This document shows, one piece after another, positions 50,486-59,296 of a stretch of DNA of 64,000 nucleotides. A program made the position numbers and the translations under genes. Each line of letters opens with the position of its first letter. Position 1 is the stretch's first letter. The stretch is from Bin87 sp964502995 (GTDB lineage Bacteria > Chloroflexota > Dehalococcoidia > Lucifugimonadales > UBA3495): contig CAZCZB010000008.1 of assembly GCA_964502995.1 (NCBI GenBank), forward strand, positions 14,916 through 78,915. Direction: 5' to 3'. The notes under the pieces were generated by a model, which was not told where the DNA came from, did not search any database, and saw only the letters and a program-made list of their open reading frames with translations.

Positions 50486-50496
50486 GTCTCGATCAT

Positions 50497-51663
50497 CTAC
50501 GTGTACAGCGAACCGCTGACCGGCGCGCCCATCAACATCTGCCCGGCGTATTCATAATTTGCCGGCAGGCCCGAAATGTGCTGGCCGCTGACGTGCAGGT
50601 CGCGGAAGAACCGCTCCAGCCCGACGGAGCGGTGGATCGCGTTGGTTCCGGCAACATTGAACAAATTGTCCACAATGTCCACCGAACGGCGAATGGCGTG
50701 GGTAATCGCAAGCCGGGCGCGAATCCCGCGCTCCGACAGGTCGGGCAGTTGCCTGACCTGGGCATCCCACAGCGAACCCACGGCGTCCAGCACCAGCGTG
50801 CGGGCCGCGTCGTGAATGGCCTCGCACTCGCCGTAGGCGATCTGTACGTAGGTTCGGTCGCGCAGCAGCGTTGGCGAGTTGGTCGTGCCCGATCCCGTCG
50901 CCAGGTCGTGGAATGCGTTCAGCGCGCCGCGAGCCATGCCCAGCGAGTTCGCGGCGGAGAGTGTCCAACTCAGCAGAATGGCGTTCTGTGGCGGGTGGTA
51001 AAGGGGACTGTCGTAGTGGGCGACGTCGCTCCGGGTGTAGGTGTGGCGCGCGGGAACGAACACGTCCGAATACTCGCAGTCGTTGCTGGCCGTGCCGCGC
51101 ATCCCCAGCGTGGTCCAGTTGTCGATCACCGTGCCCGACGCCACGGGCACCACGGCAATGCGGGTGGCCGCGCTGCCGTCCTCGTTGGTCAAGGGGTTGC
51201 CTCCCGGTTCCAGCAGCCGGCAGTTGAGGAACAGCACGTTGGAGTGGTCGATGCCGCTCAGGTAGTTCCAGCGTCCATTGATGATGTAACCGCCTTCGAC
51301 CACGGTGGCAGTCCCCTCGGGCCGCGCGGAGCCGGAACCGAGCAGGTTGGGTGGGTCGCCGAAAAGTTCTGTCGCGGCGTCGCGGGTGAGGCGGGACACC
51401 GCGGCGGTTATCGCGGTGCCGTTGAAAATGCACCAGCCGGCAGACCCGTCGGCCCGGGAGATGGTTTCCACGACGCGGAAGGCGGTGAGCGGGTCCAATT
51501 CCGGCCCGCCCAGTTCCGAGGGAGCGTACAGGGAAAACAGGCGGTGCTTCGCCATTCGGTCAGCGAGTTCGGGCGGCAGTTGACGCTCGGCGTCGATGCG
51601 GTCGAGGTTCGCCATGATTTCGGGGACCAGGCTCTCGGCTGCGCTGACCAGATCCTTGGGCAT
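50497..51663 (-). CDS. Acyl-CoA dehydrogenase-fold flavin monooxygenase
   Basis: 388 residues from the ATG at 51663 (CGGAG 8 nt upstream); an in-frame GTG 9 bp earlier is less likely. Sequence landmarks of the HsaA/DszC-type subgroup: LAPELADRMAKHRLFSLYAPSELGGPELDPL-like opening (parts), ADGSAGWCIFNGTAI, and GTVIDNWTTLGMRGTASNDCEYSDVFVPARHTY (in part). The C-terminal helical bundle (FNVAGTNAIHRSVGLERFFRDL) carries the FMN-binding region. Likely a two-component monooxygenase acting on a ring or sulfur compound with reduced FMN from a reductase elsewhere. Confidence 0.8.
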   Translation of the reverse strand: MPKDLVSAAESLVPEIMANLDRIDAERQLPPELADRMAKHRLFSLYAPSELGGPELDPLTAFRVVETISRADGSAGWCIFNGTAITAAVSRLTRDAATELFGDPPNLLGSGSARPEGTATVVEGGYIINGRWNYLSGIDHSNVLFLNCRLLEPGGNPLTNEDGSAATRIAVVPVASGTVIDNWTTLGMRGTASNDCEYSDVFVPARHTYTRSDVAHYDSPLYHPPQNAILLSWTLSAANSLGMARGALNAFHDLATGSGTTNSPTLLRDRTYVQIAYGECEAIHDAARTLVLDAVGSLWDAQVRQLPDLSERGIRARLAITHAIRRSVDIVDNLFNVAGTNAIHRSVGLERFFRDLHVSGQHISGLPANYEYAGQMLMGAPVSGSLYT

Positions 51664-51859
51664 AGAGGGCACTCCGGGTGTTGATTGTGGGTGAACATTA
51701 TAGACGCGGCGCCGGGCGCGACGCGGTCAAGGGCCCGCGACGGTTTCCGGGGGCATCTGCTCCAATTGTGCGCACGCCTCGCCGGATCGCCCAATACGGG
51801 ACGGCGAGCGTGTTGCGTCGGATTGCCTTTATGAATCGGGGAAAAATGACGATTTGAGG

Positions 51860-51888
51860 TTGAGCGATGAATCTCTTAATGGTAGGAT
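51860..51888 (+). promoter_or_regulatory. Promoter of the DUF1800-DUF1501 unit
   Basis: TTGAGC (51860-51865) and TAGGAT (51883-51888) with an ideal 17-bp spacer, 41 nt before the ATG at 51930. Confidence 0.6.
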
Positions 51889-51929
51889 GACGCTGGCGAT
51901 TTGTTAGTTCAGGTCGAGGAGGCTTTTTG

Positions 51930-53335
51930 ATGGCAGATCAAAACCATGATATTGCGTTGATGGCCCACCTGATGCGTCGGGCCGGGTTTGGCGCCCAGTA
52001 CGAGGAACTCGAAAAGAGGGCAGCCAAGGGTTATGAAGCAACGGTTGATGAGTTGCTCAACCCTGAAATCAACGACCACGGAATGGATCTGGACGTGGCG
52101 GAACGGTGCTTCATCGAATGGAGCCACCAAACCCGCGGCGTGCCGGAGTACTTCGCATTCCGCATGATCAACTCTCAGCGACAGCTTGAAGAAAAGATGA
52201 TTCTTTTCTGGCATGGGATCCTGTGTACCGCCGACAGCAAGGTGCAGAGCTATCCCACGTCCTACGACGAGATCGAAATGTTCCGGGCCCTGGGCATGGG
52301 AAGTTTCCGTGATCTGTTGTTGGGGATTTCCAAAGACCCTGCGATGATCTTCTTCCTGGACAACTGAGCCACAAGGGCGCGATCAACGAGAACTGGGGCC
52401 GGGAACTGCTGGAACTGTTCTCGATGGGCGTCGGCATGGACGGCGAGTTCAACTACAGTGAAGACGACGTGAAGGAATGCGCCCGCGCATTCACCGGTTG
52501 GACCATCGCGAACAACATCCCCGGCCAGCCCTACGGCCGCTACCACGCGCAGTTCGTGTACAACCCCGAAGACCACGACGAAGGCGACAAGACCTTCCTC
52601 GGCGAGACCGGAAACTTCGACGGTGAGGACATCATCGACATCATCGCGAAGCAGCCCGCGACGGCCCGGTTCATTTCCCGACACCTGTACAGCTACTTCG
52701 TCTCCGACGAGGCGCAAGTGCCGTCCTGGATGGACACTCCGCCCAGGGACATGGAAACCATCAAGATGCTGGAGGACGAGTACTTCCGCTCCGGTTACAA
52801 CATCAAGTCCATGCTCCGGGTGCTGTTCCATTCCGACGCGTTCAAGAACGCCCGGTTCCAGCGCGTGAAGAGCCCGGTGGAAACCGTGATCGGCACGCTG
52901 AGGCTGGCCGGCGACTGGACCGAGCCCAAGCCCGGCTTCGAGTTCATCTTCGACGAAATGAAGCACATGGGACAGGAACTGTTCAACCCGCCGTCGGTGG
53001 AAGGCTGGCACACGGGCCAGGAGTGGATTGACGGCGGCACGCTGGTGCACCGCATCAACTTCACCGCCGATTTCGTGGGCGACCTGAACCAGCCCGGCAT
53101 CCGCGGAATCGTTGACCGGCTGGGTGAAATCGGCCCCGTTATCACCCCCGAGCAGATGGTTGACGAAACCTGCCGACTCCTCGGCCACTACGAGCTGGCC
53201 GACGAGACCCGGCGCATGATGGCCGCGAGCATGGCCAAGGGCGGCACCATCCACACCGACACCGAAGAGTTCGGAGGCCGGGTCAGTGAACTGCTGCAGA
53301 TGATCGTGGCGACCAAAGAGTACATTTACGCCTAG
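51930..53335 (+). pseudogene. DUF1800 family protein, frameshifted
   Basis: ATG at 51930 with GAGGAGG 7 nt upstream. The first part (145 residues) reads ALMAHLMRRAGFGAQYEEL...LEEKMILFWHGILCTADSKV...GISKDPAMIFFLDN and stops at TGA (52365-52367). The next frame continues SHKGAINENWGRELLELFSMGVG and proceeds normally to 53335 (FTGWTIANNIPGQPYGRYHAQF...RVSELLQMIVATKEYIYA). One base (or four) is missing near AACTGAGCC. Both parts are well preserved, so this may be a recent mutation or an assembly error. Such genes usually precede DUF1501, as here. Confidence 0.82.
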
Positions 53336-53403
53336 CCCGTTCGGATCGGCTGGCGCAACCGAGAAAAAGGTAAACAAACCAATCCCAACGGGAGGAATGA
53401 ATC

Positions 53404-54540
53404 GTGACCGCAACGAAGAAAGACCCGGTGTTGGTGGTACTGCAGATGTCCGGCGCTTACGACGCGCTGAACACCATCATCCCCTACAGCGACCCGCTGT
53501 ACAAAGACTACCGGCCGCACCTGAAGGTCGAGCCGGAAGAAGTGCTGGCAATCGACGACAAGGTCGGCTTCCACCCTGCCATGGCCCCCATCAAGGATAT
53601 GTATGACGAGGGCAAGGTCGCCGTCATCCAGGGCATCGGCTATCCGAACCCCATCCGCTCGCACTTCCGCTCCATGGACATCTGGCACACCGCCGAGCCC
53701 ACCAAGATGGCTACCGAAGGCTGGCTGGGCCGCGCGATCCAGGACCTGGACCCCAACAAGGAAAACGTCCTGACCGCCGTGAACTTCGGTCGCGGACTCC
53801 CCCGCGCGCTCGCCGCTCCCGGCGTTTCCGTCGCCTCAGTGGGCAGCCTTGAGACCTACGGCGTCCTGACCGGAATCGACGGCGAGGACCAGCGGGCCGA
53901 GGCACTGGACATCTTCTCCAAGATGTACTCCCCCATGGTCGGCAGCGGCCCGATCAACGAGTACCTGTCGCAGACCGGCCTGGACGCCCTCAAGGGCGCC
54001 GACATCCTGCGGACCGCCCCTGAGATCTATTCGTCCAGCGTCGAGTACGGCGGCGACATGTTCTCCCAGTGGGTCAAGAACGTCGCCCAGGTTCACACCG
54101 CCGGCTTCGGCACCCGCGTGCTCTACACCGGCCTGAACCCAGGCGCTTTCGACACCCACGCCAACCAGCCCACCTCGTTCGCCAAGCTGTGGGGCGAAGT
54201 CTCCCGCGCGGTCAACGACTTCTACCAGGACCTCAAGGAACACCACGCCAACGAGGAAGTGGTCATGGTCCTGTTCACCGAGTTCGGACGTCGCGTGCAG
54301 GAGAACGGCTCCGGCACCGACCACGGCTCGGGCAGCGTTGCCTTTGTCCTTGGCGATGCCGTCAAAGGCGGTCTCTACGGCGACTACCCCTCGCTGGAGC
54401 CCGACAAGCTGGACGAGGGCGACCTGCGGTGGAACAACGACTTCCGCAGCACCTACGCCACCATCCTCGACAAGTGGATGGGTCTGGACGACAAGGCGAT
54501 CCTGCAGGGTTCGTTCGAGCAGTTCGACTTCATCAAGTAA
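53404..54540 (+). CDS. DUF1501 family protein
   Basis: 378 residues from a GTG start with GGGAGG 9 nt upstream. Sulfatase/alkaline-phosphatase-like features: VLVVLQMSGAYDALNTIIPYSDPLYKDYRP at the start, HPAMAPIKDMYDEGKVAVIQGIGYPNPIRSHFRSMDIWHT (parts), and VVMVLFTEFGRRVQENGSGTDHGSGSVAFVLG with the metal-site Glu, Asp and His. No Tat signal is seen, although the family is often exported. It follows the frameshifted DUF1800 gene by 68 bp; the two are usually partners, with a proposed role in an exported or spore-coat-like process. Confidence 0.88.
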   Translation: MTATKKDPVLVVLQMSGAYDALNTIIPYSDPLYKDYRPHLKVEPEEVLAIDDKVGFHPAMAPIKDMYDEGKVAVIQGIGYPNPIRSHFRSMDIWHTAEPTKMATEGWLGRAIQDLDPNKENVLTAVNFGRGLPRALAAPGVSVASVGSLETYGVLTGIDGEDQRAEALDIFSKMYSPMVGSGPINEYLSQTGLDALKGADILRTAPEIYSSSVEYGGDMFSQWVKNVAQVHTAGFGTRVLYTGLNPGAFDTHANQPTSFAKLWGEVSRAVNDFYQDLKEHHANEEVVMVLFTEFGRRVQENGSGTDHGSGSVAFVLGDAVKGGLYGDYPSLEPDKLDEGDLRWNNDFRSTYATILDKWMGLDDKAILQGSFEQFDFIK

Positions 54541-54584
54541 ACGGCCGTTACCGGCCCCGCCATTCCGAAACTGACGCACGTCAG

Positions 54585-54613
54585 GTAGGGGCAGGTTGCA
54601 TACCTGCCCCTAC
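54585..54613. repeat. 29-bp palindrome GTAGGGGC...GCCCCTAC, copy 7
   Basis: Perfect outer arms around AGGTTGCATACCT; lies between the DUF1501 and NHL genes. Confidence 0.85.
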
Positions 54614-54685
54614 GTTGCTAACGCAACACGGTGCCAACAGACGGCGGCGCGGGGATATCAACAAGTATCTGCGAAGGTGAAAACT

Positions 54686-55729
54686 ATGGTTACTGCGAGT
54701 GAGATTGCGCCGGTAACGTTCCAATACAGCCACACCATCGGGCGGCAGGAAGTCCGCAGCGGCAACGGGTTCTTCAACCCGGTGGCCCTGACCCGCGACA
54801 GCAACGGGATGCTGTACGTGCTGAGCCGCGGCACCGAAACACCCGTGTTCTTCCCGTGCAAGCGGGTCACGGTGTTCCATCCCGATGAGGAAGAAGTCGT
54901 CGCTGAATTCGGGCAGAAAATCCCGCCGGAAGAAGCCGACGAAACCACCCCCAACGGCGCGTTCATGTGGCCCACATCGGTGGCGCTGGACAGCCAAGGG
55001 TTGGCCTACGTATCCGACGAATGGCTGAACCGGGTCTCCATCTATGACCAGGAACGCGGCAACTGGATCGGCATGTGGGGAATACCCGGCGACGCTCCCG
55101 GCGAGATCAACCGGCCGGCCGGGCTGGCTTTCGACAAGAACGACAACCTCTACATGGTGGAGAGCCGGAACCACCGCGTTTCGGTGTTCACCAAGGACGG
55201 CAAGTACCAATTCGGCTGGGGCGGCAAGGGCGACGGCGACGGCCAGTTCAACCTCCCCTGGGGCATCGAGATCGACCACAACGGCGACGTGTACGTGGCC
55301 GACTGGCGCAATGACCGGATCCAGAAGTTCGCTCCCGACGGCACTTTCCTGATGAAGATCGGGGAATCGGGCGACGGTGAGGGCCAGTTCAATCGTCCCA
55401 CCGGCGTCGCCGTGGACAAGGACGGGCACATCTTTGTGACCGACTACAAGAATGACCGTGTCCAGGTGTTCCGGCCGGACGGCGGCTATGTCACCACCAT
55501 GCGCGGCCAGGCCGGGCTCTCCAAGTGGGGCGCAGAGCGCGTGTATCTCGATCAGACCATCGTGCAGGCCAGGAACCGCGCGCTGAACCTCGCCGAGCGC
55601 GAGGGCGCCTTCCAGGGGCCCATCGCGGTGGAAGTGGGCGACGACGGCCGCGTGTTCGTGCTGGAATGCGCCCGCCACCGGGTGCAGGTGTTCAGCAAGC
55701 AGACCGCGATCTTCGCCGGCGAACTCTGA
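54686..55729 (+). CDS. NHL-repeat beta-propeller protein
   Basis: 347 residues from the ATG at 54686 (AAGGTGA upstream). At least five NHL repeats: GNGFFNPVALTRDSNGMLYVLS, GAFMWPTSVALDSQGLAYVSDEW (quoted in pieces), GEINRPAGLAFDKNDNLYMVESRNHRVSVF, GQFNLPWGIEIDHNGDVYVADWRNDRIQKF, GQFNRPTGVAVDKDGHIFVTDYKNDRVQVF (each shortened in the protein). It forms a six-bladed propeller without a signal peptide. Binding or hydrolytic role unknown. Closed by the terminator at 55754. Confidence 0.85.
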   Translation: MVTASEIAPVTFQYSHTIGRQEVRSGNGFFNPVALTRDSNGMLYVLSRGTETPVFFPCKRVTVFHPDEEEVVAEFGQKIPPEEADETTPNGAFMWPTSVALDSQGLAYVSDEWLNRVSIYDQERGNWIGMWGIPGDAPGEINRPAGLAFDKNDNLYMVESRNHRVSVFTKDGKYQFGWGGKGDGDGQFNLPWGIEIDHNGDVYVADWRNDRIQKFAPDGTFLMKIGESGDGEGQFNRPTGVAVDKDGHIFVTDYKNDRVQVFRPDGGYVTTMRGQAGLSKWGAERVYLDQTIVQARNRALNLAEREGAFQGPIAVEVGDDGRVFVLECARHRVQVFSKQTAIFAGEL

Positions 55730-55753
55730 TCATCCTGAAACGGCAACAACGGG

Positions 55754-55783
55754 AAGGCCGCGGTTCAGAAACCGCGGCCTTTT
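55754..55783 (+). terminator. Intrinsic terminator after the NHL gene
   Basis: 12-bp stem AAGGCCGCGGTT/AACCGCGGCCTT (55754-55765, 55770-55781) with a 4-nt loop and TTTT at 55780-55783. Confidence 0.85.
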
Positions 55784-55902
55784 CAGTTGGCGACTGCGCG
55801 GCTACATTCGTTGTCGGGAATGCGATAGTTGTTGGGATTGCGGTAGATGGAGTGCCGGCGACCGCGTTAAGACGGAATGTTGCGGCGGCATTGAATCTGC
55901 GA

Positions 55903-56660
55903 CTATGGGAGGCGGTCGAGTTCGGCTTCCAGTTCCCTGATGCGGGCTTCGGCGGACAGACGGGCAGCGCGCTCGTTTTCGGCGCGGATCTCAGCATCTT
56001 CGGCGCGGCGTTCCGCGTCGCCCAGCTGTGCTTTGGTCTCGGTGAGGTCGGGCAGATATTCGCCGGTGGCCGGATCCCAAAAGCGCAGTAGTCCATTGTG
56101 CCAGTGCAGTTCCAGCTGCAGGGCCTCGCTGTAGCCGCGGATGATGCCGTCGCTCCCGGTCTCAACCGGAATCGGTTCGTAGTGTTCGCCAATCAACCGG
56201 TCTCCAGCAAGGGCCACGTCATGATACCGCCCCCCGGTGTGGTCAAAGCGCCAGTACTCCGCCACGTGATAACCGGCATAGATCTGGCGTTTTTCGACGT
56301 AGTCCCGCCGGCCCGTGGTTTGTGACGCCACTTCCAGCACCAAGGCGGCGGCTTGCCGATTTCGTCGATGACGTAGCCGTTGACGCTGGTGATTTCTTCC
56401 GACGTGAAATCTACTCCGAAGGATACCAGGCAGTCCGGCCGGGGAGCGCGGCCCGCTTCGCTGGCGTGATTGCAGAGCCATCCCTCCATGCCAACGAAAA
56501 CATCAGGCCGCAGCAGAAAATGGTCTTCAAGTATCAGGTAGGCGCGGCTGACTTGTGGACCTTGCTCAGGCATGTCAAAGGTTTGGCCCACGCCGGGAAG
56601 CGGCGTAAGGCGACGATGCTGTGCGCCGGTGGTTGATTGGGCAGCGGGTTTGGTGGTCAT
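55903..56660 (-). pseudogene. Uma2-family (DUF820) endonuclease, frameshifted
   Basis: Start ATG at 56660. The first frame carries the PD of the PD-(D/E)xK fold (PDCLVSFGVDFTSEE...NGYVIDEIGKPP) and then loses the frame at about 56345; the second frame resumes LVLEVASQTTGRRDYVEKRQIYAGYHVAEYWRFD (E-V-A-S motif) to 55903. One base appears missing in GCCGCCGCC. The C-terminal 40 residues (AERRAEDAEIRAENERAARL) are a coiled coil. Uma2 genes are numerous in Chloroflexota and cyanobacteria; function as nucleases is plausible but this copy is probably inactive. Confidence 0.8.
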
Positions 56661-56684
56661 GCTCGACGCTCCGCGAGGTGGACG

Positions 56685-57431
56685 CTACGCGCTGCCAAGG
56701 AAGACTTGAGTCAGTATATCAGTGTCCCGGATGGACTGCGGCGAGCCGTTGTGGACCACCGTGCCCTTGTCGAGTATGTAGGCGCGGTCCACTATGTCCA
56801 GCACTCCCTTGATGTTGTGCTCGACGACAACGATGGTGGTGTTCAGCCGGTCGCTGATCTCGGCTACCTTCTGGAACACCTCCTTGACGATGATGGGAGC
56901 GAGGCCCAGCGTCGGCTCGTCAAGCAGCAGCAGCTCCGGCGACGCCATCAGGCCGCGACCCAGCGCGAGCATCTGCTGCTGGCCGCCCGACATTTGACTG
57001 GCGAGATCCCGCCGTTTTTCGTACAGCGGCGGGAACAGTTCCATTACCGAGTCCAGGCGACGGGCTTTTTCGACCCGGTCATTCAGGTAGATGCAACCCA
57101 TCTCCAGGTTTTCCGCGATGGTCAGGTGCGTGAATACCCGGCGGCCCTGCGGCACGAACGCGATGCCTTCCTTCACGATTTCGTGGGTCTCCGCCGCCAG
57201 CGGCCGCTGACGCCAGTACACGGTTCCGCCAACCACCGGCGCCAGACCCATCACCGCCTTGAGCACCGTGGACTTGCCCGCGCCGTTGGGCCCCATGACG
57301 GCCACAACCTCTCCGGCGTGGATCGACATGGAAATGTCGTCCAGCGCGCGTACGGCCCCATACTCCACCGCGATGTTGGTCAGTTCCAGCAGGGGCGCGT
57401 CGCCGTTGGTTGTCGTTGATGGTGTGTTCAT
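56685..57431 (-). CDS. livF: ABC transporter ATP-binding protein LivF
   Basis: 248 residues from the ATG at 57431 (an in-frame GTG at 57446 is also possible). Walker A GPNGAGKST, signature MSGGQQQMLALGR, Walker B LLLLDEP, H-loop VVVEHN. LivF-type branched-chain amino acid transporter ATPase. Last gene of the cluster livK-livH-livM-livG-livF on the minus strand. Neither start has a strong ribosome site. Confidence 0.9.
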   Translation of the reverse strand: MNTPSTTTNGDAPLLELTNIAVEYGAVRALDDISMSIHAGEVVAVMGPNGAGKSTVLKAVMGLAPVVGGTVYWRQRPLAAETHEIVKEGIAFVPQGRRVFTHLTIAENLEMGCIYLNDRVEKARRLDSVMELFPPLYEKRRDLASQMSGGQQQMLALGRGLMASPELLLLDEPTLGLAPIIVKEVFQKVAEISDRLNTTIVVVEHNIKGVLDIVDRAYILDKGTVVHNGSPQSIRDTDILTQVFLGSA

Positions 57432-57481
57432 TTGAGGACTGCTCACCTATTGGTCAACGTCGCAGACGGTCGTCGTGGCCC

Positions 57482-58240
57482 TCACGCTCCCAGGTACGCC
57501 TCGATTACTTCGTCGCTGTTCAATACGGGTTCAACTTCCCCTGCTGCCAGCAGGGTTCCGCTGTCCAGCACGATGATGCGATCCGAAAGTTCGCGCACAA
57601 TGTCCATGTTGTGCGAAACGAAAACGATGGTGTATCCGTCCGCCCGCATCTGCTTCATGATGTCCTTGACCCGTTCCAGCATCTGGGGAAACAGGCCGGC
57701 GAACGGTTCGTCCAGCAGGTAGGTCTGGACGTTCATCGCCATCGCCCGGCCGATTTCCAGCAGTTTGCGCTGGCCATAGGATAACTCCATCGCCAGGGAG
57801 TCCTTCTTTTCCCACATTCCCACCTGTTCCAGGATGGCCTGGGCTCGCTGGCGGGTGGATGGTTTGGAGCGTTCGAACAGAGCGGGGAACAGCCGCCGTT
57901 CCGTGAGGACCACCATGATGTTGTCCCACACCGTGATCTGGTCAAAGAGGCGTACCTCCTGAAACGTGCGGGTCAGTCCGTGCGCGGGAGTCTCATGGGC
58001 CTTCACTACCCGCAGTCCTTCGCCATCGATGATCACCATGCCCCCGTCCAGCGGCAGCACGCCGCTCAGCAGGTTCACCAGTGTGGACTTGCCCGATCCA
58101 TTCGGCCCCACGATGCTGGTGGTTCCCTGTCGCGGTATGACCAGGCTGAGTTCGTCGATGGCGTGAACGGCGCCGAAGTGCTTTGAAATCTCCCGCGTTT
58201 CCAGGGCGATCTCTGCCTGTTGATCTTGAGCGGATGTCAC
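57482..58240 (-). CDS. livG: ABC transporter ATP-binding protein LivG
   Basis: 252 residues from the GTG at 58240 (GGGAGG 9 nt upstream), overlapping the livM stop by 4 bp (GTGA). Walker A GPNGSGKST, signature LSYGQRKLLEIGR, Walker B TYLLDEP. The signature SYGQ is typical for LivG. Energises uptake together with LivF. Confidence 0.92.
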   Translation of the reverse strand: MTSAQDQQAEIALETREISKHFGAVHAIDELSLVIPRQGTTSIVGPNGSGKSTLVNLLSGVLPLDGGMVIIDGEGLRVVKAHETPAHGLTRTFQEVRLFDQITVWDNIMVVLTERRLFPALFERSKPSTRQRAQAILEQVGMWEKKDSLAMELSYGQRKLLEIGRAMAMNVQTYLLDEPFAGLFPQMLERVKDIMKQMRADGYTIVFVSHNMDIVRELSDRIIVLDSGTLLAAGEVEPVLNSDEVIEAYLGA

Positions 58241-59292
58241 AAGCGGTACCTCCCGACCAGGCCCTGCGGACGGAACAGCATCAGCAGCACCAGCAGGATC
58301 CCGAGGATGACCTGCCGCGCCTGACCGATGTACTCGGTGGGCAGGAACGGGATGAATCGCATCCCTTCTTCCAGCAGCACGAATGCCATCGCGCCCAGCA
58401 GCGATCCCCAAATCGTTGCCAGGCCTCCCAGGATCACGATTGAAACCAGCAGCACGGATTCCAGCAGGATGAACGAGTTGGGATCAATGAACGTGGTCCA
58501 ACTGGCAAACAATCCGCCGGCGATCCCTGCCATCATGGCGGAAATCACCCACACCGCAAGCTTGTAGTGTGTGGACCGGTAACCGAACACCTCGATGGCC
58601 TGTTCGTCCTCCCTGATCGCGGTGAGCACACGGCCGAATGAGGATGACACGACGAACCAGGACAGAAGCATCACCACCGCCAGAAACACCAGGCACAGCA
58701 ACAGGAACTCCAACTCCCCGTCGAACACCCATCCGGCTATCTGCGGCCGGGCGATTTCGTGGATGCCAAACGCTCCGCGGGTCACCGGCCGCAGGTTCAG
58801 GAACACGTTGAACGCGATGATGGCGAACCCGAAGGACGCGAGAACGAAAATGTCGTCGCGGAACCGGTTGAACACGACCCCCACCAGTATCGCGGCGAGG
58901 CCCGCCAGCAGGGCGCAAATCGGCAGCGCCGCGAAGAACGGCCAGCCAAAGGTGGGGATGGCCTCGGTGCGCAATTGCTCGTAGGCCGGGTCCGAAGTCA
59001 ATATGGCCATGGTGTACGCGCCAATGCCGAAGAACCCGATGTGTCCGACGGACAATAGCCCGGTGAACCCCACCACCAGGTTCAGGCTCACCGACAGGAT
59101 GGCCCAGATGGCGAACACGGTGCCCACGATCACCGCAAACCCGAACCCCTGCCACAGCATGAACGCGATGGCCCACCCGATGATGAACAGGTTGGCCCAA
59201 AGCTCGATGTTGCTGCGGCCTAGTCGCGCCAGTTCACGCGGGTTTTTCGCCAGCCCGGCCAGTTCTCGAACCCGCTGGGTGTCAACAGGCAA
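58237..59292 (-). CDS. livM: Branched-chain amino acid ABC transporter permease LivM
   Basis: 351 residues and about 10 membrane segments. Standard motif FTGLLSVGHIGFFGIGAYTMAIL and the EAA-like loop GRVLTAIREDEQAIEVFGYRSTHYKL; ILGGLATIWGSLLGAMAF. Partner of the LivH gene 4 bp upstream. Confidence 0.92.
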   Translation of the reverse strand: MPVDTQRVRELAGLAKNPRELARLGRSNIELWANLFIIGWAIAFMLWQGFGFAVIVGTVFAIWAILSVSLNLVVGFTGLLSVGHIGFFGIGAYTMAILTSDPAYEQLRTEAIPTFGWPFFAALPICALLAGLAAILVGVVFNRFRDDIFVLASFGFAIIAFNVFLNLRPVTRGAFGIHEIARPQIAGWVFDGELEFLLLCLVFLAVVMLLSWFVVSSSFGRVLTAIREDEQAIEVFGYRSTHYKLAVWVISAMMAGIAGGLFASWTTFIDPNSFILLESVLLVSIVILGGLATIWGSLLGAMAFVLLEEGMRFIPFLPTEYIGQARQVILGILLVLLMLFRPQGLVGRYRL

Positions 59293-59296
59293 TTGA

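Noticed and set aside
52365..52367. TGA in the DUF1800 gene as a second selenocysteine codon
   Set aside because: Continuing in the same frame gives unlike sequence; the conserved protein resumes in another frame, so it is a frameshift.
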